DNA from: Effrenium voratum
Lineage: Eukaryota > Sar > Dinophyceae > Suessiales > Symbiodiniaceae
Assembly (NCBI GenBank): GCA_963377175.1
Contig: CAUJNA010003314.1
Coordinates: forward strand, 415,001-479,000
Reading direction: 5' to 3'
DNA: 64,000 nucleotides
Shown here: piece after piece, positions 12,680 through 25,130 of the stretch
Layout of the letters: every line of letters starts with the position of its first letter
Position numbering within the stretch: the stretch's first letter is position 1
Notes under the pieces: model-generated
Databases searched by the model: none
What the model was told of the DNA's origin: nothing
What the model saw: the letters and a program-made list of their open reading frames with translations, nothing else
Made by a program: the position numbers and the translations under genes

Positions 12680-14020
12680 TTTGCTGAATTTCCTGTGAGT
12701 GCCTTGGGATCTTTTACAGCGCCTTGGAGGTACTGCGGGAAAACTGCAGGGTACCCTGAGCACACTTCGGGAGCAGATCCCGCCACAGCGTGGAGTACCC
12801 AGCTGTGGTGTCCAGAGCAAATCCCACAAAAATGTGGTCTATGACACTTGCTTCGATCGAGAGGGAAAAATCTGCGGAGCTGTCAGGGTTGATTCTCCTT
12901 GGAATGAAAGAAGCAACATCCGCCAGCGCAAGTCCACTTTGACCAGCTTCAGCCTGACCGACCAAAATCATTAAGATTCCCCAAGCTCATGTGTCGTAGC
13001 ATATCTCTCCGTGAAAGCTGCCAAGATCAATTTCACGAAGAGGGGGGTGCCTCACACCCCCAAGCTTATTCTTGGGCCCACAAAATAAGGTCTTGTTGGT
13101 TGCCCCCCTGAAAAAACGCACGCGCAATTATGAAGTGAAAGCTAAGTCCAAATCCAAAGGGAGGCTCCAGCAAAATTGAATCAAACGGAAACTCAAGTCT
13201 ACCAATTCTAAGCCAAGGGAAGCCAAAATTGAAACTCAAAAGGAAGCTTCGTCAATATCAACTCTGGAAACTTCAAAGGAGGCCCCAGCAATACTTAATA
13301 CTGTGAAAGGCCAGGCTATTGCAAGCCACTAGTGTCAAAGCCCTGGCAAGCCAGGAGGCAACGCTGCAAACTTCCTATTGCTAAAAGGCCAGGAGACAAC
13401 GCTGCAAAGCACATTGTGTCAAAGACCTTGTCGCAGATGAGGTTTGCTTGCAAAGGCGTTGCCTGCTTGGCTTCGAACCTCTTTTTCAAGGAGCAAGAGC
13501 TAGCTAATAGCCAACAACTTTTGCCATCCGCCATGGCTGGGGCTGCCGCGCGACGCCGCCGAACTTTGCCGCTGAGGATGCGGCTGGAGACTCCGTGAAG
13601 AAGGATACGACAAGGTTCACCTGCGTCATGTGCTCTGGCGTGCTTTTTTGGGCTTGTTGTTGGGTATGCGGGCGACGCCGAGGGTGCTGATGGGAGCCGC
13701 CTTCCGCGAAGCATCTCGCAGTTGTGGCGTTGCTCTTGGGCAAACGAAGAAACACATGAACCGGTCGCGGCAGCACTGCGACGCTGAGCTTTAAATCCCC
13801 TAGCTCTTGCCCCTGAAGATGTTCGAGCAGGCAGCGCCTGTGCAAGCAAACCTGCTGCAATTCTCATCTGCGAGAAGCGCAGAGAACGCTTGCGTCGCAA
13901 GGATAACAGGCTGCAACACCCTGAAGCTCCGATCTTCGCAAAGCGCAGGGTGGGCCTGGGCCAGCTTTATGAGCACGTCTATTCTGAGAATAGGTGCCGC
14001 ATGATATTAATTACAAAAAC
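12680..14020. other. No supported gene
   Basis: Contains near-duplicate short blocks GCCAGGAGGCAACGCTGCAAA and GCCAGGAGACAACGCTGCAAA (13350-13410). The minus-strand ORF at 13316-13900 is arginine/serine-rich in a way expected of a chance frame. Confidence 0.35.
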
Positions 14021-14029
14021 GAAAAATAA

Positions 14030-15070
14030 ACAAACACAGACTCAAGAAAACACCCAGCCCCAAAGCCTACATACAAAAAAGCAAATAAGCATCAAGACAA
14101 GACTCAGCCCCAAAACGTACATTCAGAAGAAAAACAAATACTAATCAAGACAAGACTCAGCCCCAAAACATTCATTCAAAAAACACAAAAACACAAGAAA
14201 AGACTCAACCCCCAAACTTCCATCCAACAGAACAAACAGAATAGTATTCTACTTCTAGGTCAGATTCTAGGTCACACGAGCCCCGAGAAGCAAAAGGAAG
14301 GCCAGGAAGGGAAGCGTCTTTGTTGAACACATTCAACGTGAGGTGTGCAGTTCCTGGGAAAGAGGGGGGCCAGCAGAATCTGGCAAATCCGGGCGTTCCA
14401 GAGTTGTACTTTTTGAGTCTGGCAAAGCTGGGCGTTCCAGGAGTTGTTTTTCATGTGTTGTTTATTTGTGTTTTACTTGTTTTTGTTTTTTATTTGTTTG
14501 TTTTTTCCCAAGGTTTATCATTTTTTCACCCCAGACCACCTCCCCAAAACATCTTTCCCGGAGCCCGGGCCGGGCCCCCGCAGCAGCCCAACAGACCCCC
14601 CTTTTCCGAGGACCCCCCTCCCAACCCCTCCAAACCCTCACGCACCCCCGGACCCGGGCCGGGCCCTCAACTTCCCCCAGTTGCAAAGCTCCGAAGATTC
14701 GGAGAGGATTCCAAGATCGAAAGTTGGAGTTGGAATCCTCTCCGAGGCCCAAAGTGCTCGTTCGGTTTGATTCGACCGCGCCAATCTCATTTCTGGATTT
14801 TGAATGTTTCTTCAAGCGGGCGAACGTTTCTTCTGTGTAGTGAATTGAGTGTTGAATTGCTTTTGTGTGTTCATGTGTGTTTTGGTTGGGAAATTGGCTT
14901 GATTCTTTTGTTTTTTCTTGGGTGTCAAATGTTTTTTTCTAGATGCGGGGTTTGTGTTTTTTCTGTTTCTTGCTGGGTGTCAATTTGTTTTTCCTGAATG
15001 TCGGGGTTGGGTTTGCTTTTTTTATTTGAGTCTAGTTTGGAGTCCACAATTGCTTTTTGTTGGGTTTTGA
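14030..15070. repeat. ~50-bp A-rich tandem repeat and a diverged inverted counterpart
   Basis: A unit containing CTCAGCCCCAAAAC followed by an A-rich tract recurs near 14053, 14103, 14155 and 14207. A T-rich block at 14830-15070 (TTTGTTTTTCCTGAATGTCGG and neighbours) resembles its reverse complement. Between them (14520-14770) is a GC-rich stretch with GCCCGGGCCGGGCCC-type runs. The whole may be an eroded foldback. Also present is a direct repeat CTGGCAAA.C.GGGCGTTCCAG at 14376 and 14418. Confidence 0.5.
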
Positions 15071-15789
15071 ATTTTCCATCAAAATCAACTTTCTCTGGCG
15101 AAGCCGTTCTCATAAGGCCAGCTGCCACAGAAGGCAGCTTGGGTTAGCCTCATCAAAGACATGTGCTTTCACAGTGTTCAGCGTCGAAAACCCGGGCAGC
15201 GCCCCAACTGCAAGATGCTCTGTGGCCACCATCACCCGCATTACCTGTACGCAGCCCAAAAACGATCCAACAAACATGCCAGATGACAGGTGATGCTCAT
15301 CATTTTAGTACACAAAGGGCATCCAGCCGCTTTCTCCGCAAACACGGTCGGCGGCAGAGCGTGGCAGCTCCATAGAGCTTCGCTCTGGAAACGTCTCCTC
15401 AAGACCAAGGGGGAGGGTCTCACACAGTTGTTCGGCTTGCTTCGCAGGCCGCGGCCAGATGTAAGGGCTGCCGCCCTGCGCGGCCGACCCTTACCATAGC
15501 CTTGCGCTTCTCCTGCCTGGGGCTTCAAAAATAGAGGTAGAACATGTGAAGAAGAAGACACATAGAAACAGACAAAGATAGAAATGTAAAGGGAGGAAGG
15601 AAATAGGATGAGGGGTGAAGAGATAAATGGCATGAAGGACAACAGGTATGGGGGGAAGTGCGTCTTCCCAGCCGTTCGAGCCTTTTTTTCTTAACCAAAA
15701 GTACCGCGCACTCTCCGCTCGCTCTCTCCGTTCCCTTGCGCCGCGCCGTTCGCTTTCAGAGGTAAAAGCCGCCTAAAGATGTATTAGAC
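15071..15789. other. No supported gene
   Basis: Frames here (for example 15241-15642 minus) show no recognisable domain. Confidence 0.35.
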
Positions 15790-15980
15790 ATGAGGGCCTG
15801 GCTCTAACAATATCTCTTTACACCTATTTCATACCAACTTTGTGCTCAAGTTATACCATTTTTCACCAATGGCTATACCAGTTCTATACCAAATTCATAC
15901 CAATTTTATACCAATGTTTATACCATTGTTTATACCAATTGTTGACCAATGGTGTACCAACTCCATACCAATTCTACACA
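15790..15980. repeat. TATACCAA-type short tandem repeat
   Basis: Variants of TATACCAATT/TATACCATT/CATACCAA recur about fourteen times at 10-14 bp spacing. Related short frames read as YTKFIPILYQ-like repeats and are artefacts. Confidence 0.75.
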
Positions 15981-16113
15981 CCAAACTTACCCGCAACGCA
16001 AGCTGTCATATTGAGTCATACTTTAGTAATACTGTACTAGTAATTATTGTGTATTATGCAGTGTGCCATATGCCGTTTCGTATCGCAATGCCGACGTTAC
16101 CAACAACTTCCCA

Positions 16114-16696
16114 TCAGAAGCAACATTTGTGGCCCCACCAGGTTAGCGCCCACGCAATTAATATTGGAATAGACCAGTAGTCAAGCCAGCTTACTATTAC
16201 TTCACCACCATTCTTCCACTTGCCACGAACAAACAGCGACACCCTGAGCATGTAAAATTGAAAAAGCAATGTCCAAGCAGGTGCCCAAAATGAGCCTGTA
16301 ATGTTTCCTGGAGCCAAGTCAAAATTGTCCAAACAGCCTCTCAACGGCGTCAACACAGCCAGCAACTGTTGGCCTACCATTTGCTTCTCACAATGAAATG
16401 GTCATACTGTACTCGTCACCGTCTGACTCTTTGCCAGCGCCAATATCTGAAACGACTGCGGTTCCATTGTCACATAGTTTTTTTATAATACCAGGACCAG
16501 AACCCCCCGTCACAACTTCATGGCGCCGTGTCCCTATGTTTCTCAAAATGTCAAATTGGGTACTAAGTAGCACTGAAGGCTTTCCTGCACGCAACATGAT
16601 TTCACAGGAAACAAAACGAGCAAACACGCGCCTTGTCAGAAAAGTGTGATTGGAAGGGTGTTGCGCTTCGTTTCCAAGTCGCATGATTCGTGTCAA
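16114..16696 (-). other. Two adjoining minus-strand frames, possible 3' exons
   Basis: Frames at 16388-16696 (102 aa) and 16114-16380 (88 aa) abut almost without gap downstream of the next gene. The first has a glycine-rich VVTGGSGPGIIKK stretch. The second is rich in W, F and L. They could be tail exons of the gene at 16852-20390 or unrelated chance frames. Confidence 0.2.
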
Positions 16697-16851
16697 GCTT
16701 AACTCACCTTGACCCTGGTGTCAAATGAGTCCCGAGTTACGACCATGTCCGGCTTACTCGTTGGCAACTGGTCAATGGCTCAACAATGACAATAACAAAT
16801 TTGACGATGCGGCAGACAGTCCCACGCTGAAAATGTTGGCTGCGCAAATCT

Positions 16852-19800
16852 TCACCCTTTTCTGGTCAATCTTTGCAACCACAGCGATGACTGATGTCTT
16901 TGAAAGCCCGCCTTACCTTGAATCTGGCCATGAATCTGAACGATGATGTTATGGGCAATTGGCACTATTGGGTCACCAGGCGCCCTATTCGGCCACTCCA
17001 AGCTATGACTCAAACACTGACTGACCGCGGCTATGCCAAACTCAAAGCGCCTTCGCTTGGCGACGGGCTTCCCTGCAATGATTGCCTGGCACTTCTGCAG
17101 CATGGCCGCATGACACTGAAATTCCCGCTTCTTGACACCTGCCAGAGCCTTGCTCAGCAGCGTTTCGCCAATTAGCAGGTCACGTAACAATGCTTGGGCA
17201 AGGGTAGCCGAGCCCACAAAGCAACCAACCTGAAGCCGCTTTCGTTGGCAGAGCCAAGGAGAGAATCCAAATCTTGCTGCAAAGCAAGGGACATGTCCCC
17301 AACTGACTTGAAGCAGTCAAGGCCCATCCTGTGGCACATGCCGGACACTGCACTAAGCAAGCCTCTAGCATCGCGCAACGCAGGTGCAACGTGCGAGCAA
17401 AAATTGCACATCTGCTCGACGGACGCATCCCTGCAAAGAGAGTCTACAAGTTTGGCATCAAGCTTGTCCTCGCCAATTGCTTGCCAGAATTTGTATGTCT
17501 TCTCGGCTGTGCTGTACAAATCAGCCACAAAGCTCTTTGTTTGAGCAAAATCCGACTGCAATGCCATCAAAATTTGACTAAGCGCTGCGGCTGCCACTTT
17601 CACGCAGACATCCTTGAACTGCTGACGGCCGGGTCCTGAGTCTTCCCCAAGCACTGGTTTGCGTGCTTGATGTAGTTCGCCAACTTGTTGGGCTCCTTCC
17701 AGGATGGGACCAACCTCTTGTTTAACCACATATAAACCGCTGGTGTTTGAACATTGTCGTGTACTGTAAGCTTCACACCCATTGTGTCAAACCCTGGCTC
17801 CTTCTGCAAGCCAATCAGCGACTGCAGCATGCTATCCGTCAAGACCAACGCGGCTCGCTTGCCCGTGTAAGTCTTCAGGTTGTCGGTAAGGGTAGCTTTC
17901 TTCTTGCAATCAAGCACCGCACTCCGAAGGAAATTGAGATGACGGGCAAGAGGTTGAACACCGCTGCCGTTGCACAAAACAACGGAGCTGACACGAACTT
18001 CCTCGGGCACACCTGTCTTGCCAAACTTCAGGGACATGTCCTCTTTCTCCGCCGGCGTGCCAGCAAAGTAGATGTCATAGACCGCCCCAAAGTTGATGAG
18101 GACAGCGTTCTCATCCTCAGTCATGGTCCCCACAACGCTGTCCTGGAGAACGCTGTCAATGGAGACGCTTGGCTGGCTGATGATGCTCAGAAACTACGCA
18201 AAGCCTGGGCGGTCCGGACCGTGTCAGCTTATTTAAATAATTGTTACACGCCTGCCCGTTACAGTAGCATTGTTGTCGCGAAGTCAATGAGCCGCCATGA
18301 TTATTACGAGTGCTTTGATACGAGTCACGGGCTGTTGTTGCTGCGCTGGCGCAAAATGCCCCAGCTGCAACAACCTTGGAACCTCAACATCTTTGCGACA
18401 CCTCTCTCCTGTATCGTTCACAAAACGGCTTGGCATGGCTCAAGCGTGACCCACATGAAGCGCACAAATCACTCGCGACTACGACTGACTTCCATGGAAA
18501 TTGGCCGGAAAGACAGGCATCACTGAAAGTAGCAGGTAAGTCAGACAAATGGCTGGTCGCATTTTCCTGCAGGATAGTGAGCGCTTTCGTGGCCAGAATC
18601 TTCAGCAATTCCTCCAACTGGCCAAAGATCATGGGGGCCAACCGCTGCAAATGCCGGGCTGCGTCACTCTTGATGGACTTGGCGAAGTTCATGGGGCAGT
18701 CCTGGGTAAGGGCGGATGGCGGGGTGCCTGGCTGGCAGTTGACAAGGGCAATCATGGAGGACAAGGCTGTCTTGAACTTGCCGTAGACCGTTCGGTTGGC
18801 AGAAAGCATTGTCTCCAACGGTGCGGAACGAATCGGCCCCAAAGCTCGTTGAAGCATGTTCTTGGGCGTAGGGGCGAACGCTGCAGCCTCTGACAGCACC
18901 TCCATGAACTTGGCAATGGCGGTTGTGTCGAGCTTTGCGTGGTTCAAGTCCGCAATGCTTTGAAAGAGTCGATCAGCCACCTTGGTCCTGAACTTGCTGA
19001 TGATCACGTTGAACATTGCGAGCTCCAGCTCAGCAACGTTGGCATCAACCAACTCCATCTGAGACTTGTTCTCCTCCAGCCAACGCGCCGAGGCCATCTT
19101 TTGCATGAGGGTCGTCTTGGCCACGACATCAATCAGCTTGGCCTGCCCCGGGATGGCGATCTCCCCGTCTGACTTCAAGATACAGTCCACCGTGAGGGTC
19201 TTGAGGCCAGCGCAAGTTTGCACACAAGTGTCCATCTCAGACTTGAACTGCAGCTCCCTGAAGCGGGCATCGATCATCGCGGCAACTTCACTCTTGATGT
19301 GCTGCCCTAAAGGGAAGAAAAGCAGGCCCTCGTACAAGGTACACTTCTTGTTCGTGGTGAGCGCGGAGCGTGAAGTGAAGCCTTGATCACCTCGATATCC
19401 TCATTGGTGAAGACTTGCTGTTCTGATTGACGCACGGCATCTGTGATGCACCTCAATTTCTCCACATCATCCAGGAATTGAAGGATCACTGCGTTGCCAG
19501 ACTTGCGCCAATCCTGAGCTATCAAGCTTGGCATGAATTTCTCCAAGCATTCTCCCAATCTCAAAACCTCCTCCTTGGCCTTCTCCACGCTTGCCTTTGC
19601 AGCGACAGACTGCATCTCCTCAGGCGTCCCTGCTGGCAACTCACTCTGCGGCACGGCAATCTCCCTGGCGAGGCTCGACGCCACTGTCTGCCTGAACGAC
19701 TGGTACTGAAAGTCGATGATGGCGTTCTCGCCACCAAACTGCTCCTGCAAGGCAATACTTGTCAAGGAAGCAAAGTAGCCCACAGGCACTTGCGCGTGGC

Positions 19801-20390
19801 GAGCGCGGCACATCTGATCCACAATCTTCGGGATGTTCAAACCCTCGCTACGGGCCTCCGTGATGTTCTTCTGCAAGGTTGCGCTGGAATGATGGCAGCC
19901 CACGCCTCTCTGTAGATTTTCTGGAGGTCTTCAGTGTTCCTGGCCTCCAGCTTTTCCTGGATGCTGCTGGCTTTGGCAAAGGTGATGGACAGGAACTGGT
20001 GCTCGTGGACACCTGTTGTTTCAAAGCCTCATATTGGCTGAGCACTTTTTCAGTAGCATCAATCTCCTTGTGAGAGGCAGACGCCTTAGGTTTCGGCATC
20101 CGGCCACCGCCACCAAACATCCAGGAAGAGGAAGTTGCTGTTGCAACATCACCCATTTGAGAGGAAGTCTCACTCGGCGCAGGCTGCCCCCCAACAGCAG
20201 CAAAAGACTTTGGCCCCAGGTTCCGGCGCTTCCGGCACGGCGAGTCTTTGCGCTGGTTGTCCGTCTTGTCGACCTTGTCTTTGCTGGATCCGTTGCCAAA
20301 GCTCTCCACCCCCCAAATTGCAAAGAAGTCGTCATCTCCGGCTTTGGGTTTCTTGGTTGGGGAGAAGCCCTTAAAGTTTAAGACGGGTTC
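16852..20390 (-). pseudogene. Large unrecognised protein gene in several frames
   Basis: Strong coding character runs along the minus strand but changes frame repeatedly. About 20390-19990 is a polar N-terminal region with KPKAGDDD and CRKRRN, a likely nuclear-localisation patch. 19903-19380 is helical with VEKAKEEVLRLGECLEKF. 19337-18500 is helical with no stops. 18133-17640, 17640-17190 and 17217-16852 follow. Shifts near 17640 and 17200 are single-base, because both flanking frames read the same region sensibly. A gap at about 18480-18200 may be an intron. The total would be about 1,100 residues. I recognise no enzyme motif. It follows a second unrecognised gene on the same strand. Confidence 0.45.
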
Positions 20391-20413
20391 ATTGCTTTTG
20401 CGTTGAACCCTTT

Positions 20414-21672
20414 CTAGTCGTTATCAAACGCACCAATCACAGTGACAAGAAAGAGGTCTGAGTTGACCCCGAGCTTCTTGAGAGACCTTGCCAAGCCAGC
20501 ACGTACGCAGCATGGGTGCATTTCGTCCCATCGCTTTGCAATGTCAGCTTTAGTGGCCGGAGAAGCTTCAGGGTCGGCAAGAACCACCCAGGGCCAAGGC
20601 AACTGCTCCCAGTACCACCAATGCCGGCGGAACACCCAGGCAGACAGATTCAGCAACAGCCGCCTGAAGTCTCTGACTTGCTGAGAATGCTTGGAAAATG
20701 TGCTGCGCCCAGAAGGCATCCAAGTGACACAAAGTCCGCTGCCGGTGGTGTCAAAAATCAAGTGAGCGATGTTCTGAAGCACGGCCCGCACTGTGCTGGA
20801 TGTTCGCTCAAAATGCTCAAACAATGGAAACCGTTGCCCATGTCTCACCGCGGTCAAGCACTCAAGCCAGTGATAAGGTACGCTCCGCAAGAACTCTGAG
20901 GCAATGAACCACTGTCGCACCGCCCACTGCGAAACAGCACAGGACAGAAATTCCCGCGAGGCCAACAAGCGTTTGCCCTGAACCTCGTGGAAATACAGCC
21001 ATTCAACAAGCCTCGGGTTTGCGCTGGCCGCCGCGCTCGACAATGGCGCTTCCTGAAACTGAAAGGATTGAAACGCAAGGACGAAGATGCGCGGAGGAAA
21101 GCTGTTGATGATAATGCCCATTGCCACAGAACCTGACGACTTCCAGAGTTTTGTCCACTTGTTCGGTGTTGGCGGGGCCGGCGGTAAGCAGTAGCTCAAT
21201 CAGGGTGGCGCCCATCTTCTGACACGCGTCTTCTCGTGACGCGCAGTGCCGAGCTGAAAGGCCAGGCACCTGCACAGCCGCAGCGATGAGTTCGCTGCCC
21301 AACTGGGGACCCGTTCCACATCTGGCAGAACGCAGACAAACGCCGCTGAAACTGAGCATTGTCCGCCTTTCCGTTGCTTTTGTGGTGGTGCCAGCACTTG
21401 AGAAAGTCAACAACCTGAACCATCAAAGCATCTTGCTCGCCAGAAATGTCCGCACACCCGCTATCGAAGCGCATGTTGTCCTGAGCCGCAGCCAACATCA
21501 AAGTGGAAAGGTGTGACAAGACTTGCTTTCGACCAAGCCAAATCATCCCCGTGATTTGAGCAAGTGGCCTGGGAAGCTGTTTTTCTTCAGAAAACCCAGT
21601 TGAAAATGGCCACTTGCGCAACAAGGGAACCCCCAGAATCAACATGTTCTGGCTGTAGAAGGCAGCAGTCAA
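20414..21672 (-). pseudogene. Unrecognised gene, about 420 residues over three frames
   Basis: Coding passes from 21672-21300 (MTAAFYSQNMLILG start, helical, with a CWHHHKSN segment) to the frame of 21413-21003, then to the frame of 21199-20414 (rich in W and F, including WVFRRHWWYWEQLPWPWVVL), ending at VIGAFDND. The first frame joins smoothly with the second near 21310 and with the third near 21110, so two one-base shifts would explain the breaks. No family was recognised. It sits immediately upstream of the large gene at 16852-20390 in the same orientation. Confidence 0.4.
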
Positions 21673-22034
21673 GTGATAGTTGTCTAAACCTACGTGAAAG
21701 CTTGTAATCGGAATATACAGTATACACCACTTAAACTTAAACCCTGTGTCATATCATTTTCATATAACATACATACATCCACCCTCACACCGAGCTATCC
21801 ATTACAGCCATCACAGCATCACACGTTGTTGCTTCTAAACGTGCAGCGCGCCGTCGAAACAGCAAACAACAAAACACCTCCAAGCCAGAGATTGCAAGCG
21901 TTCTGCCCAACATCGGCCAAACACACACAGGACAAGCGTTGCACGTGTGCGGCCAGGCACCTTCAGCCACTGCTTCAAGGCCATTTGCAAGCGAAGCAAG
22001 TGCCCCAAGTTTCGAGTGGCGATCCGGGGATCGC

Positions 22035-22625
22035 CCCGCCTGGCGGGATTCGGGATTCGAATCCCAAAGCGGGATTCGCGAACCCCAATCCCAATTTCGG
22101 GATTGGGGATTCGGGATTCGAATCCCAAAACAGGATTCGCGAATCCCAATCCCAATTTCGGGATTCGGGATTCGAATGCCAAAGCGGGATTCGCGAATCC
22201 CAATCCCAATTTCGGGATTCGGGATTCGGGAATTCGGATTCGAATCCCAAAGCGGGAGTTGCCAATCCCAATCCCAATTTCGGGATTCGGGATTCGAATC
22301 CCAAAGCGGGAGTCGCGAATCCCAATACCAATTTCGGGATTCGGGATTCGAATCCCAAAGCGGGATTCGCGAATCCCAATCCCAGTTTCGGGATTCGGGA
22401 TTCGGGATTCGGGATTTCGGATTCGAATCCCAAAGCGGGAGTCGCCAATCCCAATCCCAATTTCGGGATTCGGGATTCGAATCCCAAAGCGGGAACCGCG
22501 AATCCCAATACCAATTTCGGGATTCGGGATTCGAATCCCAAAGCGGGATTCGCGAGCCCCAATCCCAATTTCGGGATTCGGGATTCGGGATTTGGGATTC
22601 GAATCCCAAAGCGGGATTCTGTTTG
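22035..22625. repeat. Self-complementary 54-bp satellite, ~9 copies
   Basis: The marker AATTTCGGGATTCGGGATTC recurs near 22093, 22154, 22209, 22276, 22330, 22384, 22459, 22513 and 22568. The base period is 54-55 bp, with longer spacings (61, 67 and 75) made by extra GGGATTC heptamers. Each unit contains perfect palindromes such as GGGATTCGAATCCC and GGGATTCGCGAATCCC. Four or five of the six frames stay open across the array, giving spurious ORFs of up to 317 aa. Confidence 0.93.
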
Positions 22626-23435
22626 GGCGCACTATAGCCAATTTTAGAAGCAATCCCGTTAATCAAGGATCTAACAGACTTCGGGTGGGAATGGGCCCTC
22701 GTTAAGCAACTTTGGTTGGACAGGATTTTGTTTTGGCTTGCGCAAGATGCACTGAGCTTTGGACCGCCGTGAGCCGCTTGGCCGTCTTGCTTGGGTCAAG
22801 GGCAGGGTTGTGAGCCGGAGGTTGGCGCTGCGGCCCGGGCCGCCGGCAGATCCAGCAAGCAGCAGCCTGCAAAACGGCGTGCAATGAAACGCTCATTTGG
22901 AAACTTCTGACTTCCGACGGGTCTGTCTTCTGACGGCATTACACGCACACGGGACCTCGACTCTAAGCAGCCACCACATTCAACGGACCCGGGTTCTCAG
23001 CAACCAGGCAGTTCCAGCCACGCAAAGAAACACCAATAGACGGCCAAACCATGCCGCAGAATGGCGAACGGCCAAATGACAATAGTTAGGCTGCATTGGG
23101 AAGGCCCATTTATTTACCTTGTCTGCTTCTGGAGTGCTGTTCGCTTCCTGAGCTCCGTCCCTGACGAGACGCTGCCAGCGAGAGGCGGGCTAGGCCCAGG
23201 GCTGCAGACTGCGGAGCCGCGTCGTCCTGTCGGGGCCTGCTGCAATTGTTCGATAGTTGTAGGGCTTCTCTGCTACGCTCGCAGCATGTCGATATATATA
23301 TATATATGCATGTCTAAAGACCTGAGTGCTTTCGTAGGGTGCATGATTCATGGGGGGAACGGGGGATATGTTCTATTGACGCATACCCCTTTACGTGCCC
23401 CAAGTTTCCCACCTTTCCGAAATGCTGGTGTTCAT

Positions 23436-23790
23436 GAAACGGAGCCCCTTGGTAGAATAGTTTGTTCAAAACGAAGCCCTTTTTTCAATTATCTGGTGTT
23501 CCCGAAACGGAGCCCCTTTGTAAAATAGTTGCAAACGAAGCCCTTTCTTAAAATCTGTACTCTTCCCGAAACGGAGCCCCTTTGTAAAATATGTTGTTCA
23601 AAACGAAGCCCTTTCCTCAATTTTTTGTGTTCCCGAAACGGAGCCCCTTTGTCAAATGTGTTCAAAACGACGCCCTTTCTTAAAATCTGTACTCTTCCCG
23701 AAACGGAGCCCCTTTGTAAAATATGTTGTTCAAAACGAAGCCCTTTCCTCAATTTTTGGTGTTCCCGAAACGGAGCCTTTTTGCATGGCC
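23436..23790. repeat. ~65-bp sub-repeat, six copies
   Basis: CGAAACGGAGCC followed by CCTTTGTAAAATATGTTGTT and AACGAAGCCCTTTC recurs near 23436, 23502, 23567, 23632, 23699 and 23766. The second and third large units carry three copies each (from 26138 and 28213). Confidence 0.9.
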
Positions 23791-23934
23791 GGTTTGGGAA
23801 CCTTAAGTGGCTGGCAATTTTGCAGCGGCCCTCTGTCCACAGTATCTGGCTCTCCCACCCGGGTGGGCCCACCAAATCCACAAACGGAGGCTGGTCTTCT
23901 TCGTCGCCAGGATGCCAGTTACGCAGACGACCGT

Positions 23935-25130
23935 CGCGGAGCGCTGCCTTTGGAACGACTTGGTGCAGGAGTCGGTCTGCAGCCCCGGTGTCTGCATTCC
24001 GCGCCATTTGAGGCACCGTGTTGGTGGAAGTTTTCACTTTAAGGCAGTCCAAGCCCCATCTTGTCTTCCTTAAAGATACTGCAGCTGCGACAGTTCAGCA
24101 ACAGCGTCGTTTCTCCATATTGTAGTTTGTCAGGAGGTCCCGCGGGAATTCCCTAATTTTGATTATGAGCCCCATTGCACATTGGTGTTATTGCCGCGGT
24201 GTCTCCGAAGTTTCGCAGCATGCGCTTTGTATACGCCCCCAGTTTCCCTTTTCCTTGTGTCATGAGAGAACGTTTTTGTGTGGTGAGCACGCACGCTGCG
24301 CCTCTCGCCTTGAAAGCTTGCAAAGCGCGAGGCGTAGCCCGCGCAAGACGACCATTGGGGAGTGCTGCCTTCGCAACAACTTGGTGCAGGAGTCGGTCTG
24401 CAGCCCCGGTGTCTGCATTCCGCTCCTTTTGAGGCACCGTATTGGTGGGAGTTTTTACTTTAAGGCAGTCCAAGCCCCATCTTGTCTTCCTTAAAGAGAC
24501 TGCAGCTGCGACAAAGTTCAGCAACGGCGTCGTTTCTCCATATTGTAGTTTGTCAGGAGGTCCCGCAGGAATTCCCTAATTTTGATTATGAGCTCCATTG
24601 CACATTGGTGTTATTGCAGCGGTGTCTCCGAAGTTTCGCAGCATGCGCTTTGTATACGCCCCCAGTTTCCCTTTTCCTTGTGTCATGAGAGAACGTTTTT
24701 GTGTGGTGAGCACGCACGCTGCGCCTCTCGGCTTGAAAGCTTGCAAAGCGCGAGGCGTAGCCCGCGCAAGACGACCATTGGGGAGTCAGTGCTGCCTTCG
24801 CAACGACTTGGTGCAGGAGTCGGTCTGCAGCCCCGGTGTCTGCATTCCGCGCTTTTTGAGGCACCGTATTGGTGGGAGTTTTTACTTTAAGGCAGTCCAA
24901 GCCCCATCTTGTCTTCCTTAAAGAGACTGCAGCTGCGACAAAGTTCAGCAACGGCGTCGTTTCTCCATATTGTAGTTTGTCAGGAGGTCCCGCAGGAATT
25001 CCCTAATTTTGATTATGAGCTCCATTGCACATTGGTGTTATTGCAGCGGTGTCACACACGTTTTTGTGTGGTGAGCACGCACGCTGCTCTTCTCGGCTTG
25101 AAAGCTTGTAAAGCGCGAGGCGTAGCCCGC
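23935..25130. repeat. ~425-bp sub-repeat, three copies
   Basis: Blocks containing GCAGTCCAAGCCCCATCTTG recur near 24046, 24467 and 24894 (spacing about 421 and 427 bp). Later units hold two each (near 26541 and 26968; 28616 and 29042). The last copy in every unit switches at CGGTGTCACACACG to a different 3' half. Confidence 0.88.

Noticed and set aside
12640..12690. tRNA-like D-arm sequence TAGCTCAGTTGG
   Set aside because: No matching T-arm, acceptor stem or anticodon arm; the bases sit in a clean coding frame (KIAQLELF).
22046..22600. T-loop-like GATTCGAATCC elements suggesting tRNA genes
   Set aside because: They are the palindromic core of the satellite and no cloverleaf can be built.
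21785..22705. Overlapping ORFs of 197-317 aa on both strands
   Set aside because: They follow the 54-bp satellite, whose units lack stop codons in most frames; the proteins are simple repeats.
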